Of a DNA stretch of 37,165 nucleotides, positions 15,832 to 23,721 are shown in pieces. A program made the translations under genes and the position numbers. The notes beneath the pieces were generated by a model that saw only the letters and a program-made list of their open reading frames with translations, was not told the origin of the DNA and did not search any database. Each line of letters starts with the position of its first letter. The first letter of the stretch is position 1. The stretch is from an uncultured Acidimicrobiales bacterium (GTDB lineage Bacteria; Actinomycetota; Acidimicrobiia; Acidimicrobiales; SZUA-35), in contig CALJSB010000093.1 of assembly GCA_937976305.1 (NCBI GenBank), forward strand, positions 1 through 37,165, read 5' to 3'.

Positions 15832-16800
15832 TTAGGTGAGCGTTTCGGCAATGAGGCGGTGGGAGTGCACTCGCGCCTCGTGGTCGTGGCAGATGCCGAC
15901 GATCGTGATGTCATTGGTGTCGTACTTGGCCGCTAACGCATCGAGTTCGGACACAACGGTTTCAGCCGAGCCGACCAGCGCGGGAGCCACGCCAGCCCGA
16001 GGTTCGTGCGGACCGTCGACAAGCGCGCCCTGTTTCAACGCATCATCGATCGTCGGCACCGGTCCCTTGAAGCCGTTGCGCTTGAACTGCTGAATGCTGG
16101 TGGCCAGGAGGTTCGCTTCGGCGTCGTTCTCGGCGGCCAGAGCTGACACCGCGATGGTCACCTGTGGCTGGTCGAGCTGGGCTGACGGTGTGAACGCCCG
16201 CCGATAGGCGTCGACCGCGGTCGGCCCGTCAACTCCAGAGATGAAGTGAGCCCACGCCAACGGCAACCCGAGCTGCCCGGCAAGCGTGGCGCTGCCGAGC
16301 CCCGAGGCCAGCAGCCACACCGGTGGCTTTGTGGTGTTGAGCGGCGATGCGTGCACCGCTCCGACCGGTCCGTCGAGAAAGCTCTGGAGTTCGTCGACCA
16401 GCGTCTCGTAGTGATCGTTGGTGAAGCTCGACCCGCCCCGAGCGAGGGCAGCGGCGGCTTCAGCGTCTCCGCCAGGCGCTCGGCCGATGCCGAGATCGAT
16501 GCGCCCCGGATAGAGCGCGCTGAGCATGTGGAACACCTCAGCGACCTTCAAGGGGCTGTAGTGCGACAGCATCACCCCGCCTGAACCAACTCGAATCGTC
16601 GTGGTCGCTGCGGCGATGGCTCCGATCAGAATCTCGGGCGCAGCCCCCGCGTAACCGGTCTTGTTGTGGTGTTCGGCAACCCAGTAGCGCTCATAGCCAA
16701 ACGACTCAGCTTGTTTGGCGAGGTCGATGCTGTTCGCAATCGCGTCCTGAGGAGACGTCCCCGCCGGCACCGGCGTCTGGTCGAGAATGCTAAGCCGCAC
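15832..16800 (-). CDS. LLM class flavin-dependent oxidoreductase (MsnO8-like)
   Basis: A 322-residue luciferase-like monooxygenase. It opens VRLSILDQTPVPAG, the characteristic start of the MsnO8/alkanal-monooxygenase-like group, followed by ERYWVAEHHNKTGYAG, IRVGSGGVMLSHYSPLKVAE, GRIDLGIGRAPGGD and a C-terminal SHRLIAE. Such proteins use reduced FMN and oxygen on hydrophobic substrates, but members of this subgroup are mostly uncharacterised. Of two adjacent GTG codons (16806, 16800) I prefer 16800, because TACGAT lies exactly 7 nt upstream as at other leaderless GTG genes and the family normally starts at this residue. It is 42 nt downstream of the amidohydrolase on the same strand. Confidence 0.85.
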   Translation of the reverse strand: MRLSILDQTPVPAGTSPQDAIANSIDLAKQAESFGYERYWVAEHHNKTGYAGAAPEILIGAIAAATTTIRVGSGGVMLSHYSPLKVAEVFHMLSALYPGRIDLGIGRAPGGDAEAAAALARGGSSFTNDHYETLVDELQSFLDGPVGAVHASPLNTTKPPVWLLASGLGSATLAGQLGLPLAWAHFISGVDGPTAVDAYRRAFTPSAQLDQPQVTIAVSALAAENDAEANLLATSIQQFKRNGFKGPVPTIDDALKQGALVDGPHEPRAGVAPALVGSAETVVSELDALAAKYDTNDITIVGICHDHEARVHSHRLIAETLT

Positions 16801-16807
16801 GCCCACG

Positions 16808-16813
16808 ATCGTA
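16808..16813 (-). promoter_or_regulatory. Leaderless-type -10 box (TACGAT)
   Basis: TACGAT on the minus strand, 7 nt upstream of the preferred GTG at 16800, with no Shine-Dalgarno in between. Confidence 0.45.
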
Positions 16814-16842
16814 TGCGGTTCTTGACCCTCGCCTGAATCCAG

Positions 16843-17856
16843 CTAGAGGTCGAGGCTGTAGACCCGCTCCGCAGTACCGGAGAACATCGCCGTCTGCTCT
16901 GCTTCTGAATAGTCGGCGGCGATCTTCTTGAATGCGTTCCAGAGCACGGCATACGACAGTGAAAAGCGGTCGACCGGGAAGTTGCTCTCAAACATGCACC
17001 GATCGGCACCAAAGCACTCGATCGTGTGGCGGTAGTAGTGGCCCTGTTCTTCAACGAACTGATCACTGGTGACGGGAGTGGCGGCATCGTGCCAGCCAAA
17101 ACCGTTGTCCGGCATGGCGAGACCACCGATCTTCGCCACCACATTCGAGTTCTCCGCGATGGCAGCGATGTCGTCCTTCCACGCCGCAAAGATCTCGTCG
17201 CGTTTGCCGGCAAAGCGGCCAACACCCAACGGTGTGCCGAAGTGGTCGAGCACCATCGGGGTACCGGGAACCGCAGCGGCAAGTGCAGCAAAGTCAGCGT
17301 TCTGGTGGTGGTAGTGCCACGAGTCGAAGGTGAGGCCCCGTTCGCCGAGCCGGGCCACGCCAGCCCGGAAATCGTCCATGGCATAGAGCCCAGGCGCAGC
17401 GGAACCAGGAATCGTCAGCGCTGCTGGGTCAGCGTCGAGTGCTCCGGAGTCGCGAACGCCCTTGAACAGGTCGCCGCCAGCCGCTGCGTGGGCATCGAGC
17501 ACCTCGTCGAGCTGGTCGCCGAGGCGCAGATCAGCGTGGGCCACGATGCCAGCAATCGTTGCCGCCCCATCTCGGGAGGCGCTCGTCGCTGCCTCGGCAG
17601 CAACAAACTCGGTCTCGCCGACGGGCATCAGGTGCTCGGGCCCATCAGCTCGGTGGGCGGCTCCGCACTGCACAAACACCGTCCCAACCACGTTGTGGCC
17701 ACTCCCGGTGTCGTAGTGCAGAGCATCGAGTCCGTAGGGAAGGGCTCCGCCTTCAGGCCACAGGTGATGGTGAGGATCGATGATCCGGCGGTCGGGATCG
17801 ACGATCTCTTCCGCAATCATCGTGGACCATTCCTGCATCTCCGGAGCGTCTGCCAT
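16843..17856 (-). CDS. Amidohydrolase (PF04909-type), paralogue 2 of 2
   Basis: A 337-residue homologue of the gene at 11922-12935, with RRIIDPHHHLW, GTVFVQCGAAH, MVLDHFGTPLGVGRF and RCMFESNFPVDRFSL in the same positions, hence the same lactonase-like amidohydrolase branch. The ATG at 17856 gives identical length to the paralogue. There is no Shine-Dalgarno, but GATACT lies 6 nt upstream (17868-17863), directly abutting hairpin repeat D. The LLM oxidoreductase gene follows 42 nt downstream, so the two may be co-transcribed and act on successive steps; the substrate is unknown. Confidence 0.87.
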   Translation of the reverse strand: MADAPEMQEWSTMIAEEIVDPDRRIIDPHHHLWPEGGALPYGLDALHYDTGSGHNVVGTVFVQCGAAHRADGPEHLMPVGETEFVAAEAATSASRDGAATIAGIVAHADLRLGDQLDEVLDAHAAAGGDLFKGVRDSGALDADPAALTIPGSAAPGLYAMDDFRAGVARLGERGLTFDSWHYHHQNADFAALAAAVPGTPMVLDHFGTPLGVGRFAGKRDEIFAAWKDDIAAIAENSNVVAKIGGLAMPDNGFGWHDAATPVTSDQFVEEQGHYYRHTIECFGADRCMFESNFPVDRFSLSYAVLWNAFKKIAADYSEAEQTAMFSGTAERVYSLDL

Positions 17857-17868
17857 GACCGCAGTATC

Positions 17869-17921
17869 CCCGAACTGGAGGCCGTAGGGCACCAAAACGT
17901 CGTCTGAGGCCTCCAAAACGG
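17869..17921. repeat. 53-nt hairpin repeat, copy D (inverted)
   Basis: Left arm CTGGAGGC 17875-17882, right side GGCCTCCA 17908-17915; centre CACCAAAACGT. The 42-nt core length is unchanged. The centre aligns with the reverse complement of copies A-C, so this copy is in the opposite orientation. It begins 12 nt upstream of an amidohydrolase start codon. Confidence 0.8.
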
Positions 17922-17930
17922 CAACGGTCG

Positions 17931-17983
17931 CGTGAACTGGAGGCTGGAAGGCACCAAAACGTGGCCTACGGCCTCCAGAACGG
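17931..17983. repeat. 53-nt hairpin repeat, copy E (inverted)
   Basis: Left arm CTGGAGGC 17937-17944, right arm GCCTCCAG 17971-17978, then AACGG; centre GGCACCAAAACGT is shared with copy D. D and E form a tandem pair 9 nt apart, the same spacing as B and C. Confidence 0.85.
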
Positions 17984-18009
17984 GAATGAGCGGCTGAGAT
18001 GAGAACGGG

Positions 18010-20775
18010 TCAGTCGGCGGCGGCGTCGCCTGCGAGAGTGGCATCGGGCTGGGCGTCGAGGACCAGATCAGGGACGTACCCGAAGTCGGGGTTAGCGACG
18101 GCTCGGGCCAGCGCTGCTCGTTGGCCTCGATCAAGTCGGAAGTCGATGCGGCTGTTGTAGCTTCGGTCGAACCACACCGTTGCGTCCAGCTCTGGCAGTG
18201 TCGCGAACCACTCGGCTGCCTCTGCCACCCACTCATCGCCGCCTCCGGTCGAGTTGCCGGTGCCGATTTCGGCAAACATGACGGGCTTGTCGAAGCCGAG
18301 CAACACCTCGTAGGTCGGTGCAAACACTTCTTCAGCGGTGACCCAGCTGGCCCAGGTGTCGTAGTTGTCCCAGTTGAAGCCAGATGTGGCGACCCAGTCG
18401 ACGTAGTCGTCACCCGGATAGAACTCGGTGATGTCTTCGCTCTGGTCGAAGTTGGCCAGCGTGTTGACTGACCACACGAAGCTCACGTTGGTGGCTCCCG
18501 CCGCATCGAAGCGATCGACGACATGGCGCCAGCCGGCGATGTAGTCGTCTGCGGTGTTGCCGTTGACGCCGACCGACCAGGGATACCAGAAGCCATTCAT
18601 TTCGTGGAACGGCCGCAACAAGATCGGGCCGCCGAACTCTGCGGCTGCCTCGGCCCAATCATCGATGTAGGCATCGTGCTCGCCAGCAGCAATCGCGGCC
18701 ATGTTGCCGAGCTCTTGTTCAGCCGAAGCAAACGAACCCTCCGGCTTGGCCCACGCCTCCCACGAAATCATCGGAACGCGCCCTGATTCAGCGACTTCGG
18801 CCACCCAATCGCCGCGGAATCGACTGTCGCCCGAACCCCACTGTTGATACCAGTGGACGATCTGAGGCTCTGCGATTGCGGAGGCCCACCGGTTTGCATC
18901 GTCGAGGTTGTGCGGTAGCGCATCGGAGGTGAACCCGACGTAGATGCCTTCGCTCGACGGGGCGAGCTTGAGCGATGAACTCGGCTGTTCGGACGAGCCC
19001 TCAGCGCGACCGACATCTGCAGAGTCGAGGCGCTGCCAATTGATTTCCGGGGCGGGGACGGCTGGGCCGAGCACCACGGTGTCGCCAAACTCGTTCTCTT
19101 CGAATTCGGCGTCGACGAGCGCAGGATCGGGTCGCAGCGATTCGAAGATGCCCTGTGGAGGAGTCCAGCCGAAGCGGGCTGTTGCGACAGCCCCCGCGCT
19201 GATCGAAACGGCAAGGGTGAAGAACAGGCCCTTCACAAACCACGGCCAGGCCGCCGTTCCGCCACGGAGCAAGGGGCCGATCGCAAACAACGCCATGACG
19301 GCGGCCCACAGAATGGCAATGTCAGAGCCGCCCGAGCGGGTGTCGAGCATCGCGAAGAGCAACGTGCCGACGAGCATGGTGGGCCACATCAAGCCGGTCA
19401 GCACCATGCCGTTGAGCGTCGGCTGGGAGTCCTTGTTCGTGGCGCCTCCCGCTGTGCCTTTCGGGCGAATCACTCGCTTGAGGGCAAGAACGAAGATGGT
19501 GGGTTGGAACGCAGCGGTGAGGCGCATCGAACGAATGGCGCCCCGAACGTTGCCACTCCACCACGCAATCGACAGCACAACGACAGCGAGCCACGGGCCG
19601 ATGTACCGGACCTGGTTGCCAATATCGCCGTCGACCATGAGCGAGAGTCGCCCAAGAATCCACGCTGGCGGCCCCAGCAAGAAGCCGAGCTGCACGATCG
19701 CGACCAGATACGAAAGCAGCGTGTGGGAGTAGAAAATCTTGGCTCGACTGGTGAGGCCTCGACGCCGCCATGGCGAATCGTGCCGCAGGATTCGGAGCGA
19801 ATCGATGGACCACCGAAGCCGTTGACGGGCATATTCCGCAGAGGTCGACGGGGCCACTCCAGTCGTCACTGGTCGAGGGTGGAGCACGCTCTTCCAGCCC
19901 GCGTCGTGAAGCCGAATCGACGTGTGGAGATCCTCGACGACACTCCATTCAGAGAAGCCGCCGATGCGGGTCAGTGCCTGCCTGCGATACATGACGCCGT
20001 TGCCGGTCGAAAAGGCCAGGCCATGACGGTTGCGGGCGGTCTGGATTGCCTTGTAGAAGGTGGGCTCGGTCGGATTGAGTGGATCCCGACCTTGGCCATG
20101 AAAGCGCTGAGGCGTTGACACGATGGCGACGTCGTCAGCCTCGAACCAGCCGAGCATCGCCTTGGCTGCTCCGGGCTCGACCACATGATCAGCGTCGATG
20201 ACCAGCACGACATCGCCGTTGAGCTTCGACATGGCGTGGTTGAGATTGCCGGCCTTGCCGGGGTAGCCGTCTCGACGGGTCATGCATCGAACTCTTTGGG
20301 TTCGGCAGAGCTTCTCGATCGCCCGCCAGTTGGCCTTGTTGGCCATTCGCCCGTCGTTGCACACGACGATATTTTTGTCCGGCCAGTCGAGGCGCTTGGC
20401 TGCTGCGATCGTTTCGGCAACCATCGCCTCGGGCTCGCCGGCCACCGGAATCAACACGTCGAGCACGATGTTGAGATCTGGCGCTGGGGCGGCGGTAGCC
20501 GAATGAGCCCGGCCGATGATCAGCAATGCGGTGAGTACGAGCCAACAAGCAGTGACGGTTTCGACCCCGACAAGCGCCCAGCCAGCCCAGCCGATGTGGG
20601 ACAACATGCCGATTCGCCATACAAGCAGATTGGCCGCGCCGGCGATCAGCAAAACGGCAACGAGCACGTCTCCGACCAGCAGTTTTCGGCTGGCGCGGGG
20701 CCGCTCTGTCGAAATGGTCGCGCGTTTGAGCAGCGCAACGTCGTCAACGTCGGGCAGAGCCCGTGTTCCCTCCAC
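18010..20775 (-). CDS. Processive GT2 glycosyltransferase fused to GH26 glycanase
   Basis: A 921-residue protein. After two N-terminal membrane helices (about 32-90) comes a cellulose-synthase-like GT2 domain with NDG (140-142), DAD (194-196), ED (281-282) and QRLRW (318-322), the signature of processive polymer-making enzymes. Further helices follow to about residue 590. The C-terminal third is a GH26 (beta-mannanase-type) domain facing outside, with RPFHEMNG (acid/base Glu 725) and MFAEIGTGN (nucleophile Glu 836). The GTG at 20775 has AGGAGG 5 nt upstream, which decides the start against the open frame extending to 21216. The protein likely synthesises and extrudes a beta-linked polysaccharide, with the tethered glycanase trimming it, a role that separate cellulases play in cellulose operons. 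The polymer is unidentified. Confidence 0.88.
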   Translation of the reverse strand: MEGTRALPDVDDVALLKRATISTERPRASRKLLVGDVLVAVLLIAGAANLLVWRIGMLSHIGWAGWALVGVETVTACWLVLTALLIIGRAHSATAAPAPDLNIVLDVLIPVAGEPEAMVAETIAAAKRLDWPDKNIVVCNDGRMANKANWRAIEKLCRTQRVRCMTRRDGYPGKAGNLNHAMSKLNGDVVLVIDADHVVEPGAAKAMLGWFEADDVAIVSTPQRFHGQGRDPLNPTEPTFYKAIQTARNRHGLAFSTGNGVMYRRQALTRIGGFSEWSVVEDLHTSIRLHDAGWKSVLHPRPVTTGVAPSTSAEYARQRLRWSIDSLRILRHDSPWRRRGLTSRAKIFYSHTLLSYLVAIVQLGFLLGPPAWILGRLSLMVDGDIGNQVRYIGPWLAVVVLSIAWWSGNVRGAIRSMRLTAAFQPTIFVLALKRVIRPKGTAGGATNKDSQPTLNGMVLTGLMWPTMLVGTLLFAMLDTRSGGSDIAILWAAVMALFAIGPLLRGGTAAWPWFVKGLFFTLAVSISAGAVATARFGWTPPQGIFESLRPDPALVDAEFEENEFGDTVVLGPAVPAPEINWQRLDSADVGRAEGSSEQPSSSLKLAPSSEGIYVGFTSDALPHNLDDANRWASAIAEPQIVHWYQQWGSGDSRFRGDWVAEVAESGRVPMISWEAWAKPEGSFASAEQELGNMAAIAAGEHDAYIDDWAEAAAEFGGPILLRPFHEMNGFWYPWSVGVNGNTADDYIAGWRHVVDRFDAAGATNVSFVWSVNTLANFDQSEDITEFYPGDDYVDWVATSGFNWDNYDTWASWVTAEEVFAPTYEVLLGFDKPVMFAEIGTGNSTGGGDEWVAEAAEWFATLPELDATVWFDRSYNSRIDFRLDRGQRAALARAVANPDFGYVPDLVLDAQPDATLAGDAAAD

Positions 20776-20893
20776 GATTCCCTCCTGCAATGCACGGTAG
20801 CCCACAACGCATCTGCCGAACACGGGGTCATCACCTATTGGTCCCCCGGACAGGCCGGGTTCACCTATGTGACGTACGAGCCGATAGCTCACC

Positions 20894-22042
20894 ATGGTTT
20901 CGTTCTCCCGCCGTGCCGCCGCGCTCGCCTTCGGTGTCGGGCTTGTTGCGGGAGTTGCCGGGGCTACCGCGTGGCCCGAACCTGAGACGAACGCTGCCAG
21001 CATTGCAGGCAATGACTCTTTTGCAACGGGGGAGCGGCCAAATGAGGGGTCGGCCGACGATGCCGCACCAAATGCTGTGACGCCAAACGCTGTCGCCCCA
21101 GAAGCACTTGCTGCGGCGGCGTCAGAAATCCAAGCATCAGCGTCCGAAGCAGAAGCCCTGACAACCGTAGAGACGCCCCCTGCCCAGGCCCCAGACGGTT
21201 CTCGCCTGATCGGCATGCATATCGACGATGTGCCATACCAGGGCCTCGAGTTGTTGACACCGGTTGAGCAGGCGATCGGCCCCGTCGATGTGGTGCATTG
21301 GTATCAAGCCTGGGGCGGCGGCCATAGATTCTTCCGTCCCGACTGGTTCGAGACGGTGAGTTCAGCCGACAAGATCGGCCTGATCACGTGGGAACCGTGG
21401 GCCCTCACCGGTGAGGCCAGCCAGCCTGACTATTCACCAGCAACGATCTTGAGTGGGCGCCACGACGACTACATCCGGTCGTGGGCCTACGGGTTTGCCA
21501 GTCGGTCAGATGGGCCCTGGTACCTCCGCCCGATGCATGAGATGAACGGCAACTGGTACCCCTGGTCTGGCGGTGTCGACGGCGGAAACGCAGACGAGTA
21601 CCGAGCAGCCTGGATCCACATTCATGACATCTTCTCCGATGCTGGCGTGTCGAACGTCGAGTGGGTGTGGTGTCCGCTGGTCGACGACATCGCCGGGCCG
21701 TTCGAGGACTACTACCCCGGCGACGATTACGTCGATGTGCTGTGTCTTGACGGGTACAATTGGGGAACCACCGACCCCGCGTTCGGCGGCTGGCGGTCGG
21801 TCAGCGCAGTCTTCGACGATGCCTACGATCGCCTCGTCGCACTCGGCGCCCAACCCGTGTGGTTCGGCGAAGTCGGGTCGGCCCCGGAAGGCGGCGACAA
21901 GGTGGCGTGGACGGCCGAGCTCCTCTCGAGCAGTCGCTATCCGCAGCTCGAAGCGGTGATTTTCTTCGGCCTCGACAAAGAACGCGATTGGCGAGTCCAA
22001 GCTGATCCCGAGGTTGCTGAGGCGATTCGCCTCAACCGCTGA
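20894..22042 (+). CDS. Secreted GH26-family glycoside hydrolase
   Basis: A 382-residue protein with an N-terminal signal (RRAAALAFGVGLVAGVAGATA), an Ala-rich linker (about 30-95) and a GH26 catalytic domain: VDVVHWYQAWGGG, ITWEPWAL, RPMHEMNGNWYPW (acid/base Glu 216), FEDYYPGDDYVDVLCLDGYNW and VWFGEVGS (nucleophile Glu 326). It is clearly related to the GH26 half of the divergent GT2 fusion; both share the HWYQ.WG, RP.HEMNG.WYPWS and YPGDDYVD blocks. The start lies 118 nt from the opposing GTG, so the two share one promoter region. Family members cut beta-mannans or related beta-glucans; here it probably releases or remodels the polymer made by its neighbour. Confidence 0.9.
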   Translation: MVSFSRRAAALAFGVGLVAGVAGATAWPEPETNAASIAGNDSFATGERPNEGSADDAAPNAVTPNAVAPEALAAAASEIQASASEAEALTTVETPPAQAPDGSRLIGMHIDDVPYQGLELLTPVEQAIGPVDVVHWYQAWGGGHRFFRPDWFETVSSADKIGLITWEPWALTGEASQPDYSPATILSGRHDDYIRSWAYGFASRSDGPWYLRPMHEMNGNWYPWSGGVDGGNADEYRAAWIHIHDIFSDAGVSNVEWVWCPLVDDIAGPFEDYYPGDDYVDVLCLDGYNWGTTDPAFGGWRSVSAVFDDAYDRLVALGAQPVWFGEVGSAPEGGDKVAWTAELLSSSRYPQLEAVIFFGLDKERDWRVQADPEVAEAIRLNR

Positions 22043-22111
22043 GCGCGTTGAGCCAACGGGGAATGTGGCGAATTGCTCAGGAATCGGAAGAACCCGCCGA
22101 TGTTCATCGCA

Positions 22112-22133
22112 GGACCGAATTGTGGGTCGGTCC
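22112..22133. promoter_or_regulatory. Short hairpin in the amt leader
   Basis: GGACCG (22112-22117) and CGGTCC (22128-22133) form a 6-bp stem 32 nt upstream of the amt start codon. It could be a regulatory leader or a chance structure; no known nitrogen-control box is recognised. Confidence 0.25.
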
Positions 22134-22165
22134 CCCTCGTTAGAGGTTCGACCAAGGACAGGCAG

Positions 22166-23572
22166 ATGAAATCAAAGTTGACCCGAATGGCCGTGCTGGC
22201 CGTGGCGGGGCTCGCTCTCACCGCTGGACCAGCGGCTGCAGACCCAGTTGACGTGACCAACCCTCAGGTGTTCGCTGACAATGCGTTCATTCTGATCTGT
22301 GGTGTCTTGGTCGTCTTCATGCAGGCTGGCTTTGCCATGGTTGAGGCCGGGTTGACCCGAGCCAAGAACGCCGCACACATGATGCTCAAGAACCTCATGG
22401 ACTTCATCGTCGGTTCGACCGGCTTCGCCCTCATCGGCTACCACGTGGCCTTCAGCGGTGCGCAGTACGTCGGCTTCGACTGGCAGTGGGCCGGCGGTCC
22501 GCTCGAACAAAGCGCCGCCACGCCGTTCCTCACGGTGCCGGTTCACTACTTCTTCAACATGGGCTTCGCCGCTGCGGCTGCAACCATCGTGTCCGGCGCC
22601 GTTGCCGAGCGTGTGCAGTTCCGGGCCTACTTCACCTACGCCATTGCCATCTCGACCCTCGTGTACCCCCTCGCTGTGAGCTGGGTCTGGGGCGGCGGCT
22701 GGCTGTCACAGATGAGCACGCCGTTCGTCGACCTTGCCGGCGGCACGGTCGTGCACGTCACCGGTGGCATGGCCGCCCTTGTCGGTGCGACGATCCTCGG
22801 CCCACGTATCGGCCGGTTCGACGAGAACGGTGACTCGGTCCCGATTCCCGGTCACAACCTGCCCATGGCGATCCTGGGTGTGTTCATCCTCCTCGTCGGC
22901 TGGTTCGGCTTTAACGCTGGCTCGGTTCTGACCGCTGATCTCAGCATCGGTGCGGTTGCCGCTATCACTGCAATCGGTGGCGGCGCCGGCGGCATCGGGG
23001 CAACCGCAGCCTCATGGCTCACCCTCAAGACGCCAGACGTCACCCTCATCGGTAACGGCGTGCTTGGAGGCCTCGTGGGTATTACCGCTGGCGCCGCCAA
23101 CCTCTCCCTGTTTGGTGCACTCCTCATCGGCCTGATCGCAGGCATCATCGCCACCAACGGTGTGTTGCTCCTCGACCGCATCGGCATTGACGATCCGGTT
23201 GGTGCGGTGCCCGTCCACCTGATGTGTGGTGCTTTCGGTACGCTCGCCCTCGGATTTGTGGCTGACCCCAACGCCGTTGCAAGCGGCGACGGTCCGGCCG
23301 GCTTCCTCTACGGCGGCGACATGAGCCTCCTCGTGTCACAGGCCACCGGCGTTCTCGCCATCATGACCTACTCCGGTCTGGTCATCGGCACGATGTTCGG
23401 TGTGCTTCGCAGCATTGGCTGGCTCCGCATGGATGTCGAGCACGAGATGGCTGGTGCCGACCTCGCCGAGCACGCAACGCCGGCATACAACGAAGACTTC
23501 GTCGAGTACGAAGATGCTTCGGAAGCCGACATCGCATCGATCGACGATCTCCTCGAGGAGCTCTCGATCTGA
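22166..23572 (+). CDS. amt: Amt/MEP/Rh family ammonium transporter
   Basis: A 468-residue membrane protein with a cleavable signal (MKSKLTRMAVLAVAGLALTAGPAAA) followed by eleven predicted helices. Family landmarks are FMQAGFAMVEAGLTRAKN, HYFFNMGFAAAAATIVSGAV, the first pore histidine in TVVHVTGG, GWFGFNAGS and the second pore histidine in VPVHLMCGAFGT. It conducts ammonia/ammonium into the cell. The ATG at 22166 is chosen because AAGGACAGG lies upstream and the signal peptide follows immediately. After the last helix there is an acidic tail of about 50 residues ending DDLLEELSI, longer than a minimal PII-binding tail. No glnK is adjacent, which is unusual, as the two are commonly paired. Confidence 0.95.
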   Translation: MKSKLTRMAVLAVAGLALTAGPAAADPVDVTNPQVFADNAFILICGVLVVFMQAGFAMVEAGLTRAKNAAHMMLKNLMDFIVGSTGFALIGYHVAFSGAQYVGFDWQWAGGPLEQSAATPFLTVPVHYFFNMGFAAAAATIVSGAVAERVQFRAYFTYAIAISTLVYPLAVSWVWGGGWLSQMSTPFVDLAGGTVVHVTGGMAALVGATILGPRIGRFDENGDSVPIPGHNLPMAILGVFILLVGWFGFNAGSVLTADLSIGAVAAITAIGGGAGGIGATAASWLTLKTPDVTLIGNGVLGGLVGITAGAANLSLFGALLIGLIAGIIATNGVLLLDRIGIDDPVGAVPVHLMCGAFGTLALGFVADPNAVASGDGPAGFLYGGDMSLLVSQATGVLAIMTYSGLVIGTMFGVLRSIGWLRMDVEHEMAGADLAEHATPAYNEDFVEYEDASEADIASIDDLLEELSI

Positions 23573-23580
23573 TCTCAGAC

Positions 23581-23642
23581 CCCACCATCTGGCTGTGCTC
23601 AGGCACAGCACGATGCTGAGTGATTTCAGCATCGGGGGTGGG
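23581..23642 (+). ncRNA. Three-way-junction RNA-like element after amt
   Basis: Starting 9 nt after the amt stop. P1 is CCCACC (23581-23586) with GGTGGG (23637-23642). P2 is GCTGTGC (23592-23598) with GCACAGC (23603-23609), loop TCAG. P3 is CGATGCTGA (23611-23619) with TCAGCATCG (23626-23634). All three stems pair perfectly, giving a compact junction with no T-tract. It could be an elaborate terminator, an mRNA-stabilising 3' structure, or a leader element of the small gene at 23722. It matches no riboswitch I recognise. Confidence 0.5.
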
Positions 23643-23721
23643 CGATCCATCGTCCGCCCCCGGTTCCGAGTTCATTCGACCCAACACCGAAAACCGCACC
23701 CCACCAGAAAGACGCAAGCAC

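Noticed and set aside
17026..17907. 293-residue plus-strand frame
   Set aside because: Exact shadow of the amidohydrolase at 16843-17856; no motif or ribosome-binding site.
5324..17983. Hairpin repeats as an insertion sequence or CRISPR array
   Set aside because: No transposase, no target-site duplication visible, and copies are paired rather than regularly spaced by unique spacers.
20893..20896. Overlapping start codons at a CCATGG palindrome, also seen at 13051/13052
   Set aside because: Only the plus-strand starts are supported; the minus-strand genes start further inside, so the overlap is coincidence.
20776..21216. Longer N-terminus for the GT2-GH26 protein
   Set aside because: It would overlap the divergent GH26 gene; the GTG at 20775 has an AGGAGG site.
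23620..23721. Longer start for the SHOCT-like protein
   Set aside because: That stretch is inside the RNA-like structure and is not protein-like; the ATG at 23722 opens a charged helix.
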